From JBAYJY01 sp041664945 (GTDB lineage: Bacteria > UBP15 > UBA6099), in the NCBI GenBank assembly GCA_041664945.1, contig JBAYJY010000032.1, positions 1-34,195 of the forward strand: a stretch of DNA of 34,195 bases, in the 5' to 3' direction. This document shows positions 24,413-33,160 of this stretch, piece by piece (positions within the stretch are counted from its first letter, which is position 1; every line of letters starts with the position of its first letter). The translations under genes and the position numbers were made by a program. A model generated the notes under the pieces. That model worked only from the letters and a program-made list of their open reading frames with translations, was not told where the DNA came from and did no database searches.

Positions 24413-27193
24413 TTAACTCGGTTTATTCAAACAACAATGCTTATATTTCTTTCCGCTTCCGCACGGGCACGGATCGTTTCTGCCTACCTTGCTCTTTGAC
24501 TTATCCGATCCGCCGGCTCTTGAGGCGCGTTTCGGGGGGCTGCCGCCTCCCTCGCCGTCCTCGCTGATGTTTTCCTGCGCGTGTTTGATTATGCTTTGCC
24601 TCTGCTGCACGAACTCCAGCAACAGGACCATCCGTATCACGTTCTGCCGGATTTCGTCCTTCATCTGCGAGAACATCTCGAACGCTTCCTTCTGGTAGGC
24701 TACTATCGGGTTCACCTGCCCGTACGCCCGCAGCCCGATGCCTTCCTTCAGGTGGTCCATCGAATACAAATGGTCGATCCACTTTTCGTCTATTGTTCTC
24801 AGTATCACTATCCGCTCGAGCTCCCTCATCATCTCCTGCCCGAGCCGCTGTTCTTTTTCGTGGTAGAATCCGAGAACCGCTTCGTTGATGATCACTCGCA
24901 GCGTCTCGCGCGTCTTGTTCTGGAAGTCCTCGAGCTTGTACGGAATCCTGTAGCACATGTGAAAAACTTCTTCATAGAGCGACTCGACATTCCAGTCTTT
25001 CTTTTCCAGATCGGCGCTGCAATACCTGTCGAGCAGCGACATAATTTGCTTTTCTATAAAATCCAGAACCAGATCGCGCGTGTCGCCTTCCATGAGCACG
25101 CTCTGCCTCATGGTGTAAACCGTCTCGCGCTGCTTGTTCATGACGTCGTCGTATTCGAGAACGTTTTTGCGGATTTCGAAGTTGCGCGACTCGACCTTCT
25201 TCTGAGCGCTCTCGATGGATTTAGATATCCAACTGTGCGCGATTGGCGAACTGTCGTCGAATCCGACGCGTTCCATGAGTCCCTTTATGCGGTCCGAGCC
25301 GAAGAGACGCATCAGTTCGTCTTCGAGCGAGAGGTAGAAACGCGACGAACCGGGGTCGCCCTGACGGCCGGAGCGGCCGCGCAACTGGTTGTCTATGCGC
25401 CGCGATTCGTGCCGCTCGGTGCCGATGATGTTCAAACCGCCCGCTTCCGGCACTTTCTCGCCAAGCACGATGTCCGTGCCGCGGCCGGCCATGTTCGTCG
25501 CTATCGTCACCTGCCCGTAACGCCCGGCGTCGGCCACTATCTCAGCCTCGCGCTCATGGTGCTTCGCGTTCAGCACATTGTGCGTTATGTTGCGCTTCAG
25601 CAGCATCCGGCTCAGCATCTCCGACTTCTCGACAGACACCGTGCCCACCAGACACGGTTGCCCCTGTTTGTGCCTCTCCACTATCTCGTCGACAACCGCC
25701 TCGTACTTCGCCTTCTCCGTCTTGAATATCAAGTCCGGATGGTCTATCCGGACCATCGGCCTGTTCGTCGGCATCACCACGACTTCAAGCCCGTAAATTT
25801 TCGCGAATTCCTGCTCTTCCGTTTTCGCCGTTCCCGTCATTCCGGCCAGCTTCTTGTACATCCGAAAATAGTTCTGGAATGTGATTGTGGCAAGCGTCTG
25901 GCTCTCGTGCTCGATCTTCACGCCTTCCTTCGCCTCTATAGCCTGATGCAGACCTTCGCTGTACCGGCGCCCGAACATCAGCCGGCCCGTGAACTCGTCG
26001 ACTATGATTACCTGTCCGTCTTTTACTATGTAGTCCTGATCCAGCTTGTAAAGCGTGTACGCCTTGATCGAACTCTGGATCGTGCTTATCACTTCGTTGA
26101 AATACTGCGTCTTCTGGAAATCGCGCTCGGTCGACTTCTCGGGGTCGAGGTCGCGCCCGAAATCGAACAGGTCCGGCAGGTTGAGCGTCTTCGCGATATA
26201 GCTCTGCCCGGATTCGGTCAGGTTCGCGGAATGCTCCTTCTCGTCGAACTCGTAATGCTCCTCGTGCGTCATCAGCTTTTTTACAGCCTGATTGACCTTG
26301 TAGTAAATGCTGACGTCCTGCTCGGCATGCCCGGAAATAATGAGCGGTGTGCGCGCCTCGTCGACAAGGATGCTGTCCACTTCGTCGACGATCGCATAGT
26401 TATGGCCGTTCTGGACCATGCTCTCTTTGCGCTGCACCATGTTGTCGCGCAGATAATCGAACCCGAACTCGTTGTTCGTGCCGTATGTAATGTCGCATCT
26501 GTAGGCTACCCGGCGCTCCTCCGGCTCCATGTCGTGCTGAATGACGCCGACTGTAAGCCCGAGCGACGTGTATATGGAACCCATCCATTGGCTGTCGCGG
26601 CGGGCGAGGTAATCGTTGACCGTGACGACGTGGACGCCGTCGCTTGAAAGGCCGTTCAGGTACACCGGCATTGTAGCGGCGAGCGTTTTGCCCTCGCCTG
26701 TTTTCATTTCGGCGATGTTGCCCTCGTGCAGCACGATGCCGCCCATGAGCTGAACGTCAAACGGCCGCATGCGCGTTCCGCGCAGATTCAGCGCCCGGAT
26801 CTGCCGGTAAAAGTCGATCGGAAGATATATTTCCGTCGGGTTCTCGCCCTCTTCAATCCGCTTTTTCACAGCCTTGATTGTGTTGAGAAGTCCGGCGTCG
26901 CTTATTCTTTCCTTCAGGTCTTCCGGTTCCCAGTAGAAAACGCTCCACGTTCCGCCCGGCCGGCAGCGGCGGTCGGCAGACTCGCGGCAAACCGCGAACG
27001 CCGCCGGCAGCAGGTCGTCCAGCGTCTCGCCCTTTTTCAGCCTGTCGCGGAACACCTGCGTCTTCTCGCGCAGCGCCTCGTCGTCGAGCGCTTCCATCTC
27101 CGCGCTGAAGGCGTTTACTTTTTCAACTATTCTCGATATCCGCGCTATTATACGCCGGTTATCGTCAAACAAACCCTTGAATTTTTCGATCAC
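24413..27193 (-). CDS. secA: Preprotein translocase ATPase SecA
   Basis: 926 residues. SecA drives preproteins through SecYEG. Walker A is 'MKTGEGKT' (163-170), Walker B 'VDEVDSILVDEARTPLIISG', the NBD2 region 'NMAGRGTDIVLG', and the end is a zinc-binding SEC-C motif 'PCPCGSGKKYKHCC'. Compared with E. coli SecA, where GEGKT lies near residue 104-108, there is an extra segment of about 60 residues between 'AAFAVCRESADRR' and 'MRPFDVQLMGG' (about 76-141). It contains a charged helix ('KAVKKRIEEGENPTE'). The start is GTG at 27193, with AGGGG nine bases upstream. prfB follows. It probably exports the two Ig-like proteins and the other secreted products of the window. Confidence 0.97.
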   Translation of the reverse strand: MIEKFKGLFDDNRRIIARISRIVEKVNAFSAEMEALDDEALREKTQVFRDRLKKGETLDDLLPAAFAVCRESADRRCRPGGTWSVFYWEPEDLKERISDAGLLNTIKAVKKRIEEGENPTEIYLPIDFYRQIRALNLRGTRMRPFDVQLMGGIVLHEGNIAEMKTGEGKTLAATMPVYLNGLSSDGVHVVTVNDYLARRDSQWMGSIYTSLGLTVGVIQHDMEPEERRVAYRCDITYGTNNEFGFDYLRDNMVQRKESMVQNGHNYAIVDEVDSILVDEARTPLIISGHAEQDVSIYYKVNQAVKKLMTHEEHYEFDEKEHSANLTESGQSYIAKTLNLPDLFDFGRDLDPEKSTERDFQKTQYFNEVISTIQSSIKAYTLYKLDQDYIVKDGQVIIVDEFTGRLMFGRRYSEGLHQAIEAKEGVKIEHESQTLATITFQNYFRMYKKLAGMTGTAKTEEQEFAKIYGLEVVVMPTNRPMVRIDHPDLIFKTEKAKYEAVVDEIVERHKQGQPCLVGTVSVEKSEMLSRMLLKRNITHNVLNAKHHEREAEIVADAGRYGQVTIATNMAGRGTDIVLGEKVPEAGGLNIIGTERHESRRIDNQLRGRSGRQGDPGSSRFYLSLEDELMRLFGSDRIKGLMERVGFDDSSPIAHSWISKSIESAQKKVESRNFEIRKNVLEYDDVMNKQRETVYTMRQSVLMEGDTRDLVLDFIEKQIMSLLDRYCSADLEKKDWNVESLYEEVFHMCYRIPYKLEDFQNKTRETLRVIINEAVLGFYHEKEQRLGQEMMRELERIVILRTIDEKWIDHLYSMDHLKEGIGLRAYGQVNPIVAYQKEAFEMFSQMKDEIRQNVIRMVLLLEFVQQRQSIIKHAQENISEDGEGGGSPPKRASRAGGSDKSKSKVGRNDPCPCGSGKKYKHCCLNKPS

Positions 27194-27261
27194 GTTAAGT
27201 CGCCCCTAACCATCTTCCGGGAAATTACACTGCATACATATAATCTCCGTCGCGGCTAATG

Positions 27262-27289
27262 ATTATAACACACGAAGCCCAAAATTCAA
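27262..27289 (-). promoter_or_regulatory. Promoter of secA-prfB
   Basis: On the minus strand TTGAAT (27289-27284) and a perfect TATAAT (27267-27262) stand 16 bp apart, and a TG-n before the -10 gives an extended element. The start of transcription would be near 27255, about 60 bp before the GTG of secA. Confidence 0.75.
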
Positions 27290-27360
27290 TTTTGACGGCC
27301 CCGCAAGGCATTTTAAGTAGGCGCATTTATCGCTGCATTATTGAAAGAAAACGGAGAAAA

Positions 27361-27460
27361 CGTCATTGCGAGGAGCGACGCGACGCGGCAATCCCGACAT
27401 CAATTCCTATTCCCATGTCCGGGTTTGCTTCGCCCTAAAACACAGGGGCTCGCAATGACG
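27361..27460. repeat. Dispersed repeat with 12-bp inverted ends (CGTCATTGCGAG)
   Basis: CGTCATTGCGAG (27361-27372) and its exact reverse complement (27449-27460) bound a ~100-bp element starting 13 bp after the stop of the 810-residue gene. It carries no ORF. Sequences of this 'GTCATTGCGAGGAGCGA' type recur as intergenic repeats in many bacterial genomes. The ends could pair in RNA. Half of the same motif reappears at 30226. Confidence 0.75.
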
Positions 27461-27472
27461 ACGCTTGCTCTG

Positions 27473-29905
27473 CTATTTAATTGCAAATTTGACTTTTACA
27501 ACCGGATCTACATTTACAGCGAATCGGGATACGGCGTAATATTCGCCCGGCGGGACGGGTTTCCCCGTTTCGTCTCGCCGGTCCCAGGTTATATTGTACT
27601 CATAAAACGGTTTGTAACCGGCGACGGTTCTGAATAACGATTCGTTTCCACAACGCCCGCCTTTAAGCGTTTTCACAAGCTCTTGGGCGGAGTTATATAT
27701 ATACAATTCCGCGCAATAACCAGGCGCCCACTGTCTGTCTTCGATCATCTGCATTGAAAGATTAATCGCAACCGGAGTATTATTTTCGTAACTGTCGCAG
27801 TCGGTTGAAAGGAAAACTATATAATCCGACCGCTTCCACATCGCTTCATTCTTCTTGTCGGGATTGCAGTAATTCAAATTGACAGGGTTCCATACTTCGA
27901 TACTCGCGCTGTTCGAGGTCATATCCTTATACTGGGCTGTTATGACCGCGGTTCCGTAAGATTTGCCCTTGAAAATAACGCCTGTTATCTCCGCGATATT
28001 TGTATCATTAAAGCTATATTTGGAGTCGGCCGTAACATCTTTGCACCTGTAACTGTCATAATAACTGCCTGATGTAGCTTTTTTGAAACCGCTTGCAAGC
28101 ATTACAGCGCCGCTTAATCCAATCGAATTCCCCGCCTTAGCAGGGGAGTATTTGCTTAAATCAGAAAGAAAGAGATATGAAGAATTTTCGTCAACGGCAT
28201 ACATTTCCAGCCAATCGGTCCAAAACCCGCCGACTGACGCCCGGATTCTTGTCCTTCCGGCGCTGAGAGCCGTGATCGCGTCGCCTTCCGCTTTCAATAT
28301 GCTTCCGTCTTCCGCCTCCCAGTTTTCTATTTTATTCGCCACATCTTCAGTTATATAATCGTTGTAATTCCCCAACACTGATATTTTTGCCGACTTACCG
28401 ACAAATACATAGTATCCTATTTGGGGATAATTGCATGAAAAATGACTTAGATTATTGGTATTGAAACTCATGCTGACAAGTTGTTTTTGAATAACGTTCA
28501 AGGCGATTGTTTTACTTGTAATCCCATTCATTTTCGCTGTAAAGCCGACCTCGCCTGCTTTCGAGGGATGGAAAACATATTTATCGTCGAGAGCGCCTGC
28601 CTCCTTGTCATAATTCCATTCCACGAGTTTTGTAACATCTGCTTCCCCGAATCCAAACTTTCCTGTTGCCTTCATAGTTACTGAATTACCCGGGAATAAT
28701 GTTCTGTGTTGAGATAAATTGATGTAAATATCATCCAGCAGCGCATCTGTCATTGTCGCTTTAACGCATACCTTATTGCTGATAATACTGTTTTTATTAT
28801 ATTCATCAACTCTTACTGATATGCAGTTTTCCCCTATCTGCATCGCATAATAAACATACTTTTCAACAGGAGTCTTCGGGTAATTCCCGTGAAAATCATA
28901 ATCTTTATAATTTATTTCGCCGGCGTCTCTATAATCAGTTTGAAAACAGTTATCATTTGAGTAGTTGATGCGATAATTGCACATTTTCAAAGTATCGGTC
29001 GCCCCGCTTAAAAATGTTCCTATTACAACCACAGGCGTTGTTTCGCCAATCTTCAATTCAGTTTTTTCCAACGATAGTTGGATGCTCTTTAAATTACCCC
29101 TTGTGACATTTATGTTTATTCGGTTCGAATACGAATTATTTAAGACAAATGAAATGGCGATTTCGTAGGGAATAAATTTGACCGCCTTAAATTCTCCCTT
29201 CTCATCGCCGGGCTTTAATACATTTGAATCCGATGCGTACCATGTTCCCCTATTTGTCACATCAATTGCGGTCCCGTTTTGAAAGCAGCTTGCTTTGAAT
29301 TTTACTGTCGATCCTATTTCAATCGTCCATTTTTGGGGACCCTCAAACTCGATTTTTAATGAGCTACAGCCAGTTCCTAATGATAGTTCGATATCCTTGA
29401 ACGAATAAACCCAAATCGCCTTCCACGCGTCGATATTGTCGGTTTTTAGAATCGGCTTGTAACGTCCGTCTTCTATTTTGAACATCAAGTCGGCGATTGA
29501 CGAGGCATTCTCTTTGAACGCGTCCGCGAATGAAAGGCTTGTCGCGTTCGGATTGCCCATTAGATTCCAACCTTTTTTTAATCCGATTGATACCGGCAGC
29601 GAATCCGTTTTCCCGTCGCATACCCCCATGTCTTTGACCTCGCGACCGCTCTTTATGATGTAACCGTAACCGCGTTTCAGAGAGCCGGCCGCCGTGTAGT
29701 CGGTTCCGCTCCACTCGTAAACTTCGAGAGCCGTGTCGCCCAGTTTCGCTTGCAGCGCGGAAAGCTCGACATCGCACGGAACGGAAAACAGGTTCCATCC
29801 TTCTTCGATCGCCGGCGGCCTGCCGTCTGCCGCCTTTGCGGCCAATATATTCAGGTTAATGAATAACGCAGATGCCAGAAGGCAGAAAACCGCGATTCTT
29901 TTCAT
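27473..29905 (-). CDS. Secreted multi-Ig-like surface protein, copy A
   Basis: 810 residues. A signal peptide (1-25, ending 'AAKAAD') is followed by a 'GWNLFSVP...GYGYIIKSG...GWNLMGNP' module (about 35-180). Several bacterial Ig-like repeats (Big_2-like, e.g. 'SNVLKPGDEKGEF', 'DGSILKAEGDAITALSAGRTRIRAS', 'GKSYGTAVITAQYKDM') fill the middle. The end is a FlgD-like Ig domain ('WDRRDETGKPVPPGEYYAVSRF'), a C-terminal type seen on exported adhesins and enzymes. No catalytic domain is visible, so I infer a surface or outer-membrane-linked structural or binding protein. GGAGG lies nine bases before the ATG. It is paralogous to the next gene: the ends are nearly identical and the middle diverges and is richer in A+T. 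Confidence 0.8.
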   Translation of the reverse strand: MKRIAVFCLLASALFINLNILAAKAADGRPPAIEEGWNLFSVPCDVELSALQAKLGDTALEVYEWSGTDYTAAGSLKRGYGYIIKSGREVKDMGVCDGKTDSLPVSIGLKKGWNLMGNPNATSLSFADAFKENASSIADLMFKIEDGRYKPILKTDNIDAWKAIWVYSFKDIELSLGTGCSSLKIEFEGPQKWTIEIGSTVKFKASCFQNGTAIDVTNRGTWYASDSNVLKPGDEKGEFKAVKFIPYEIAISFVLNNSYSNRININVTRGNLKSIQLSLEKTELKIGETTPVVVIGTFLSGATDTLKMCNYRINYSNDNCFQTDYRDAGEINYKDYDFHGNYPKTPVEKYVYYAMQIGENCISVRVDEYNKNSIISNKVCVKATMTDALLDDIYINLSQHRTLFPGNSVTMKATGKFGFGEADVTKLVEWNYDKEAGALDDKYVFHPSKAGEVGFTAKMNGITSKTIALNVIQKQLVSMSFNTNNLSHFSCNYPQIGYYVFVGKSAKISVLGNYNDYITEDVANKIENWEAEDGSILKAEGDAITALSAGRTRIRASVGGFWTDWLEMYAVDENSSYLFLSDLSKYSPAKAGNSIGLSGAVMLASGFKKATSGSYYDSYRCKDVTADSKYSFNDTNIAEITGVIFKGKSYGTAVITAQYKDMTSNSASIEVWNPVNLNYCNPDKKNEAMWKRSDYIVFLSTDCDSYENNTPVAINLSMQMIEDRQWAPGYCAELYIYNSAQELVKTLKGGRCGNESLFRTVAGYKPFYEYNITWDRRDETGKPVPPGEYYAVSRFAVNVDPVVKVKFAIK

Positions 29906-30190
29906 TTCTCTCGACCTCCGTTTTTGCGCGTCAAAACAAACGCATTCTTCAATTCATGAATCTTTAAAGACGAAAGTTTTTAATTTAAGAGCCGTTCTCG
30001 TGCCAATGCTCTTATTCGCCATTAATGAAACCATTTTTATAAATAGACATGCTTTGACTGGCCGTTCTTCTGTATTTCTTATACCCTTTTTAGCATATTA
30101 AACACATTTTCAGCGGATATTATTTTTATTTTTTGTTTGTTAATGCGAAAAAGACAAATTGAACATGTGAAAGATAACAGATAAATTTTT
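29906..30190 (-). promoter_or_regulatory. Conserved leader of surface protein copy A
   Basis: This gene-free stretch matches, block by block, the region upstream of copy B. Fully conserved blocks on the minus strand include AAGGGTATAAGAAATACA, CCAGTCAAAG, GTTTCATTAATGGCGAATA, CATTGGCA, GATTCATGA and ACGGAGGTCG (the ribosome-binding site). The order and spacing are kept while the bases between have changed. I infer shared promoter and regulatory signals or a structured leader RNA. I did not recognise a known riboswitch. Confidence 0.6.
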
Positions 30191-30225
30191 CTTTGTTGAC
30201 ATACCGTGATGAAAAATTCAAAGCG

Positions 30226-30237
30226 CGTCATTGCGAG
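30226..30237. repeat. Half copy of the CGTCATTGCGAG repeat
   Basis: An exact copy of the 12-bp end of the 27361 element lies just after the terminator of copy B. Its inverted partner is not present nearby. Both paralogous genes are thus followed by this motif, as expected if the duplicated segment included it. Confidence 0.6.
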
Positions 30238-30285
30238 TGAAAAACAGGGACAGGGATATTTTCACTGCCTGTCCCTGCTTTTCAC
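30237..30285 (-). terminator. Strong intrinsic terminator of surface protein copy B
   Basis: Arms 30237-30254 and 30268-30285 pair over 18 bp with one mismatch, around a 13-nt loop. The core is CAGGGACAGG / CCTGTCCCTG. On the minus strand the core stem is followed by TTTTT. It sits 12 bp after the copy B stop and would stop read-through into copy A's leader. It may also work on the plus strand. Confidence 0.8.
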
Positions 30286-30296
30286 CCAATACGCCG

Positions 30297-32753
30297 CTAT
30301 TTAATTGCGAATTTGACTTTAACAACCGGGTCTACCTGTACGGCGAATCGGGATACGGCGTAATACTCGCCCAGCGGGACGGGTTTTCCCGTTTCGTCGC
30401 GCCGGTCCCATTTTGTGTTGTACTCATAAAACGGTTTGTAACCGGCGACGGTTCTGAATAACGATTCGTTTCCACAATGCCCGCCTTTAAGCGTTTTCAC
30501 AAGCTCTTGGGCTGAGTTATATATATATAATTCCGCGCAATAATTAGGCGTCCACGAGTCATACATATCCATCTGCATTGAAAGATTAATCCCAACCGGA
30601 GTATCATTTTTGTAACTGTCGCAGTCGGTTGAAAGCGCAACGATATACCCGCTCCTCGACCACATCGCTTCGTTCAGATTTTCGGGATCGCAATACTTCA
30701 TATTGACCGGGTTCCACACTTCGATGCTCGAGCTATTCGAGGTTATATCCTTATATTTAGCTGTTATTATCGCGGTTCCGTAAGATTTGCCCTTGAACGT
30801 GGAGCCTGTTATCTCCGCGATATTTGTATCTTTAACGCTATATTTGATGTCGGCCGTAATATCTTTGCAACTGTAACCTTCATAATAACTGCCTGATTGA
30901 GCTTTTTTGAAACCGCTTACATGCATTACAGCGCCGCTTAATTTAATCGAATTCCCTACCTTAACAGGAGAGAATTTGCTTAAATCGGCAAGTGTAAGAT
31001 ATGAAGTGTTTTCGTCAACGACATATATTTCCAGCCAGTTACCCCATATTTCGCCGATAGACGCTCGGACTCTTGTCCTTCCGGCGCTTAGGGCGGTGAT
31101 CGTGTTGCCTTCCGCTTTCAATATGTTTTCATCTTCCACCTCCCATTTTTCTATTTCATCCGTAACATTTTGCGATGAATAATCGTTATAATACCCTGTA
31201 ATTGTTGGTTTTGCCGAGTTGCCGACAAACAAATAACGTCCTGTTATTGAATAATCACACGAAAAGTAATTAAGACTATAGGCGTTTGAACTTATGCTGA
31301 CTAATTTTTTTTGAATAACGCTCAATTCGGCTTTAATGCTGGTAATGCTCCCCATTTTTGCCGTAAAAGTTACCGTGCCGGCTTTAGATGGGCTAAAAAC
31401 ATACTTATCGTCGAGAGCGCCCGCATCTTTGTCATAATCCCATTCCACGTACTTTGTTATATCAACGTATGCGAATCCGTACACTCCCGTTGCCACTACT
31501 TTCGCATTGCCGCCCGGAAACATCAATCTGTTCGGAGATACTGATGCGATAATTTTATCCGGCGCATCGGGCATGGTCACTTTAACGCACACTTGATTGC
31601 TTACAATGCTTTTGCCTTCAATATTATTATTAATAGATCTGACTGATTCGCATTTTTCACCTTCATTAAAAGCATAAAAAGCGAACAAGTCTTTGGAATA
31701 GGATGAGGAATGCCCGTTAGGGCTATAATAACCTTTATAATAAATTTTGCCGATAATATTATAAGTTGCGCTGTAATAATTATTGTCTGTATCAAAACAT
31801 CTATTAGTTTTGTTGTAGCTGTGCTCGCATAACTTAAGCGTTCCGGTTGCCCCGCTTGAATATGTTCCTATCGCAACCGCAGGAGTTGCTTCGCCGACTT
31901 TTAATTCTGTTTTATCTAATGTTAATTTAATGTCCAATAAAGAGCCCTTTGTAATAGTTATATATAAAGTGTTGGAAGGCTTGGGCCCCAAACTGTAAGC
32001 TATGGAGACGACGCTCTCTGAAAATTTGATCGCAGTAAATTCTCCCTTCTCCGTTCCGGGCTTTAATACATTTGAATCCGATACAAGCCATATTCCTTTT
32101 TTTGTCACATCTTCAACAAATCCGTTTTTAATGCAGCTCGCCTTAAATTTTATTGTCTTCCCTAATTCAATCGTCCAGCTTTGGGGGTCGACGACTTCGA
32201 CTATATATGAGCCGCAGGTTATGCCGAAAGGAAGCTCGATATCTTTGAATGAATAAACCCAAACCGCTTTCCACGCGTCAATGCTGTCGGTTTTAAGAAT
32301 GGGCTTGTAACGGCCGTCTTCAATCTTGAACATCAAGTCTGCGATTGACGAGGCATTCTCTTTGAACGCTTCAGAAAATGAAAGGTTTGACGCGTTCGGA
32401 TTTCCCATCAGATTCCAGCCTTCTGACAACTTGATTATTACGGGTTGCGTATCCGTTTTCCCGTCGCATAACCCTGTGTCTTTCACTTCACGTCCGCTCT
32501 TTATGATGTAACCATAACCGCGTTTCAGAGAGCCGGCCGCCGTGTAGTCGGTTCCGCTCCACTCGTAAACTTCGAGCGCTGCGTCGCCCAGTTTCGCTTG
32601 CAGCGCGGAAAGCTCGACATCGCACGGAACGGAAAACAGGTTCCAGCCTTCTTCGATCGCCGGCGGCCTGCCGTCTGCCGCCTTCGCGGCCAATATATTT
32701 AGGTTAATGAATAACGCAGATGCCAGAAGAAAGAAAACAGCGATTCTTTTCAT
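30297..32753 (-). CDS. Secreted multi-Ig-like surface protein, copy B
   Basis: 818 residues. Same plan as copy A: signal peptide (1-25), 'GWNLFSVP/GWNLMGNP' module, several Big_2-like Ig repeats, and a FlgD-like Ig end ('WDRRDETGKPVPLGEYYAVSRF'). Residues 1-90 and the last ~70 differ from copy A at only a few positions, and the middle (about 185-480) has many substitutions and small insertions, e.g. around residues 335-365. A GGAGG precedes the ATG at the same distance as in copy A. It has its own conserved leader and a strong terminator, so it is a separate transcription unit. Function is unknown; a surface adhesin or scaffold is the likeliest role. Neither copy shows frameshifts, so both appear functional. 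Confidence 0.8.
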   Translation of the reverse strand: MKRIAVFFLLASALFINLNILAAKAADGRPPAIEEGWNLFSVPCDVELSALQAKLGDAALEVYEWSGTDYTAAGSLKRGYGYIIKSGREVKDTGLCDGKTDTQPVIIKLSEGWNLMGNPNASNLSFSEAFKENASSIADLMFKIEDGRYKPILKTDSIDAWKAVWVYSFKDIELPFGITCGSYIVEVVDPQSWTIELGKTIKFKASCIKNGFVEDVTKKGIWLVSDSNVLKPGTEKGEFTAIKFSESVVSIAYSLGPKPSNTLYITITKGSLLDIKLTLDKTELKVGEATPAVAIGTYSSGATGTLKLCEHSYNKTNRCFDTDNNYYSATYNIIGKIYYKGYYSPNGHSSSYSKDLFAFYAFNEGEKCESVRSINNNIEGKSIVSNQVCVKVTMPDAPDKIIASVSPNRLMFPGGNAKVVATGVYGFAYVDITKYVEWDYDKDAGALDDKYVFSPSKAGTVTFTAKMGSITSIKAELSVIQKKLVSISSNAYSLNYFSCDYSITGRYLFVGNSAKPTITGYYNDYSSQNVTDEIEKWEVEDENILKAEGNTITALSAGRTRVRASIGEIWGNWLEIYVVDENTSYLTLADLSKFSPVKVGNSIKLSGAVMHVSGFKKAQSGSYYEGYSCKDITADIKYSVKDTNIAEITGSTFKGKSYGTAIITAKYKDITSNSSSIEVWNPVNMKYCDPENLNEAMWSRSGYIVALSTDCDSYKNDTPVGINLSMQMDMYDSWTPNYCAELYIYNSAQELVKTLKGGHCGNESLFRTVAGYKPFYEYNTKWDRRDETGKPVPLGEYYAVSRFAVQVDPVVKVKFAIK

Positions 32754-33020
32754 TTTTCCCGACCTCCGTTTTTGTGTGGCAAAACTAATCCATCCTTCAG
32801 ATCATGAATCTGTAAAACGAAGCCACTAAACATAGATCAATTTTTATGCCAATGGCCCTATTCGCCATTAATGAAACTATTTCTACAAATAAACATACTT
32901 TGACTGGTCGAGTTTGTGTATTTCTTATACCCTTTATAGAATATCAAACACGTTTTCAGAGGATGGTTTTTATACGTCTTGTTTGTTAAGGTGAAAAAGA
33001 CAAATTAAACATGCAAAAAT
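32754..33020 (-). promoter_or_regulatory. Conserved leader of surface protein copy B
   Basis: The counterpart of 29906-30190, with the same ordered blocks. Here two short hairpins are better formed: AATGGC/GCCATT around a 7-nt loop, and CAGAT/ATCTG around TCATG. Similarity begins near ATGTTTAATTTGTC (about 33013) and runs to the ATG. I see no gene or other feature in the remainder up to the cysK terminator. Confidence 0.6.
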
Positions 33021-33072
33021 ACAAACAAATAATTTCATATTAGAAACGTATCATCGGGTAATAAGACAAAAA

Positions 33073-33125
33073 GGCCAAAAAAGCGCGGCTTTTTTGCCAC
33101 AGGGTGTGACTTTTTTACCACACCC
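33073..33125 (-). terminator. Double-hairpin terminator downstream of cysK
   Basis: Two hairpins follow the cysK stop on the minus strand. The first is GGGTGTG/CACACCC (33102-33108 with 33119-33125) around an A-rich loop. The second is AAAAAAGC-CGC-GCTTTTTT (33077-33095) flanked by GGC/GCC arms and followed by CTTTTT. The second has the classic stem plus T-run of an intrinsic terminator. Confidence 0.8.
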
Positions 33126-33160
33126 CTCCGCCGTCAGCAGGCGTCCGGCGATGCGCAAAA

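Noticed and set aside
24581..26647. A 688-residue open frame on the plus strand opposite secA
   Set aside because: It is a shadow of the secA codon pattern. The translation has no recognisable domain, and secA itself is certain on the other strand.
29975..30005. A TGGCACG...GGC pattern resembling a sigma54 -24/-12 promoter in leader A
   Set aside because: The -12 part does not match the consensus well, and leader B lacks the essential GC there. No sigma54 activator gene is in the window.
29906..30190. Possible c-di-GMP or other known riboswitch in the Ig-protein leaders
   Set aside because: I compared the conserved blocks with the c-di-GMP-I core from memory and the characteristic tetraloop and receptor segments are not present.
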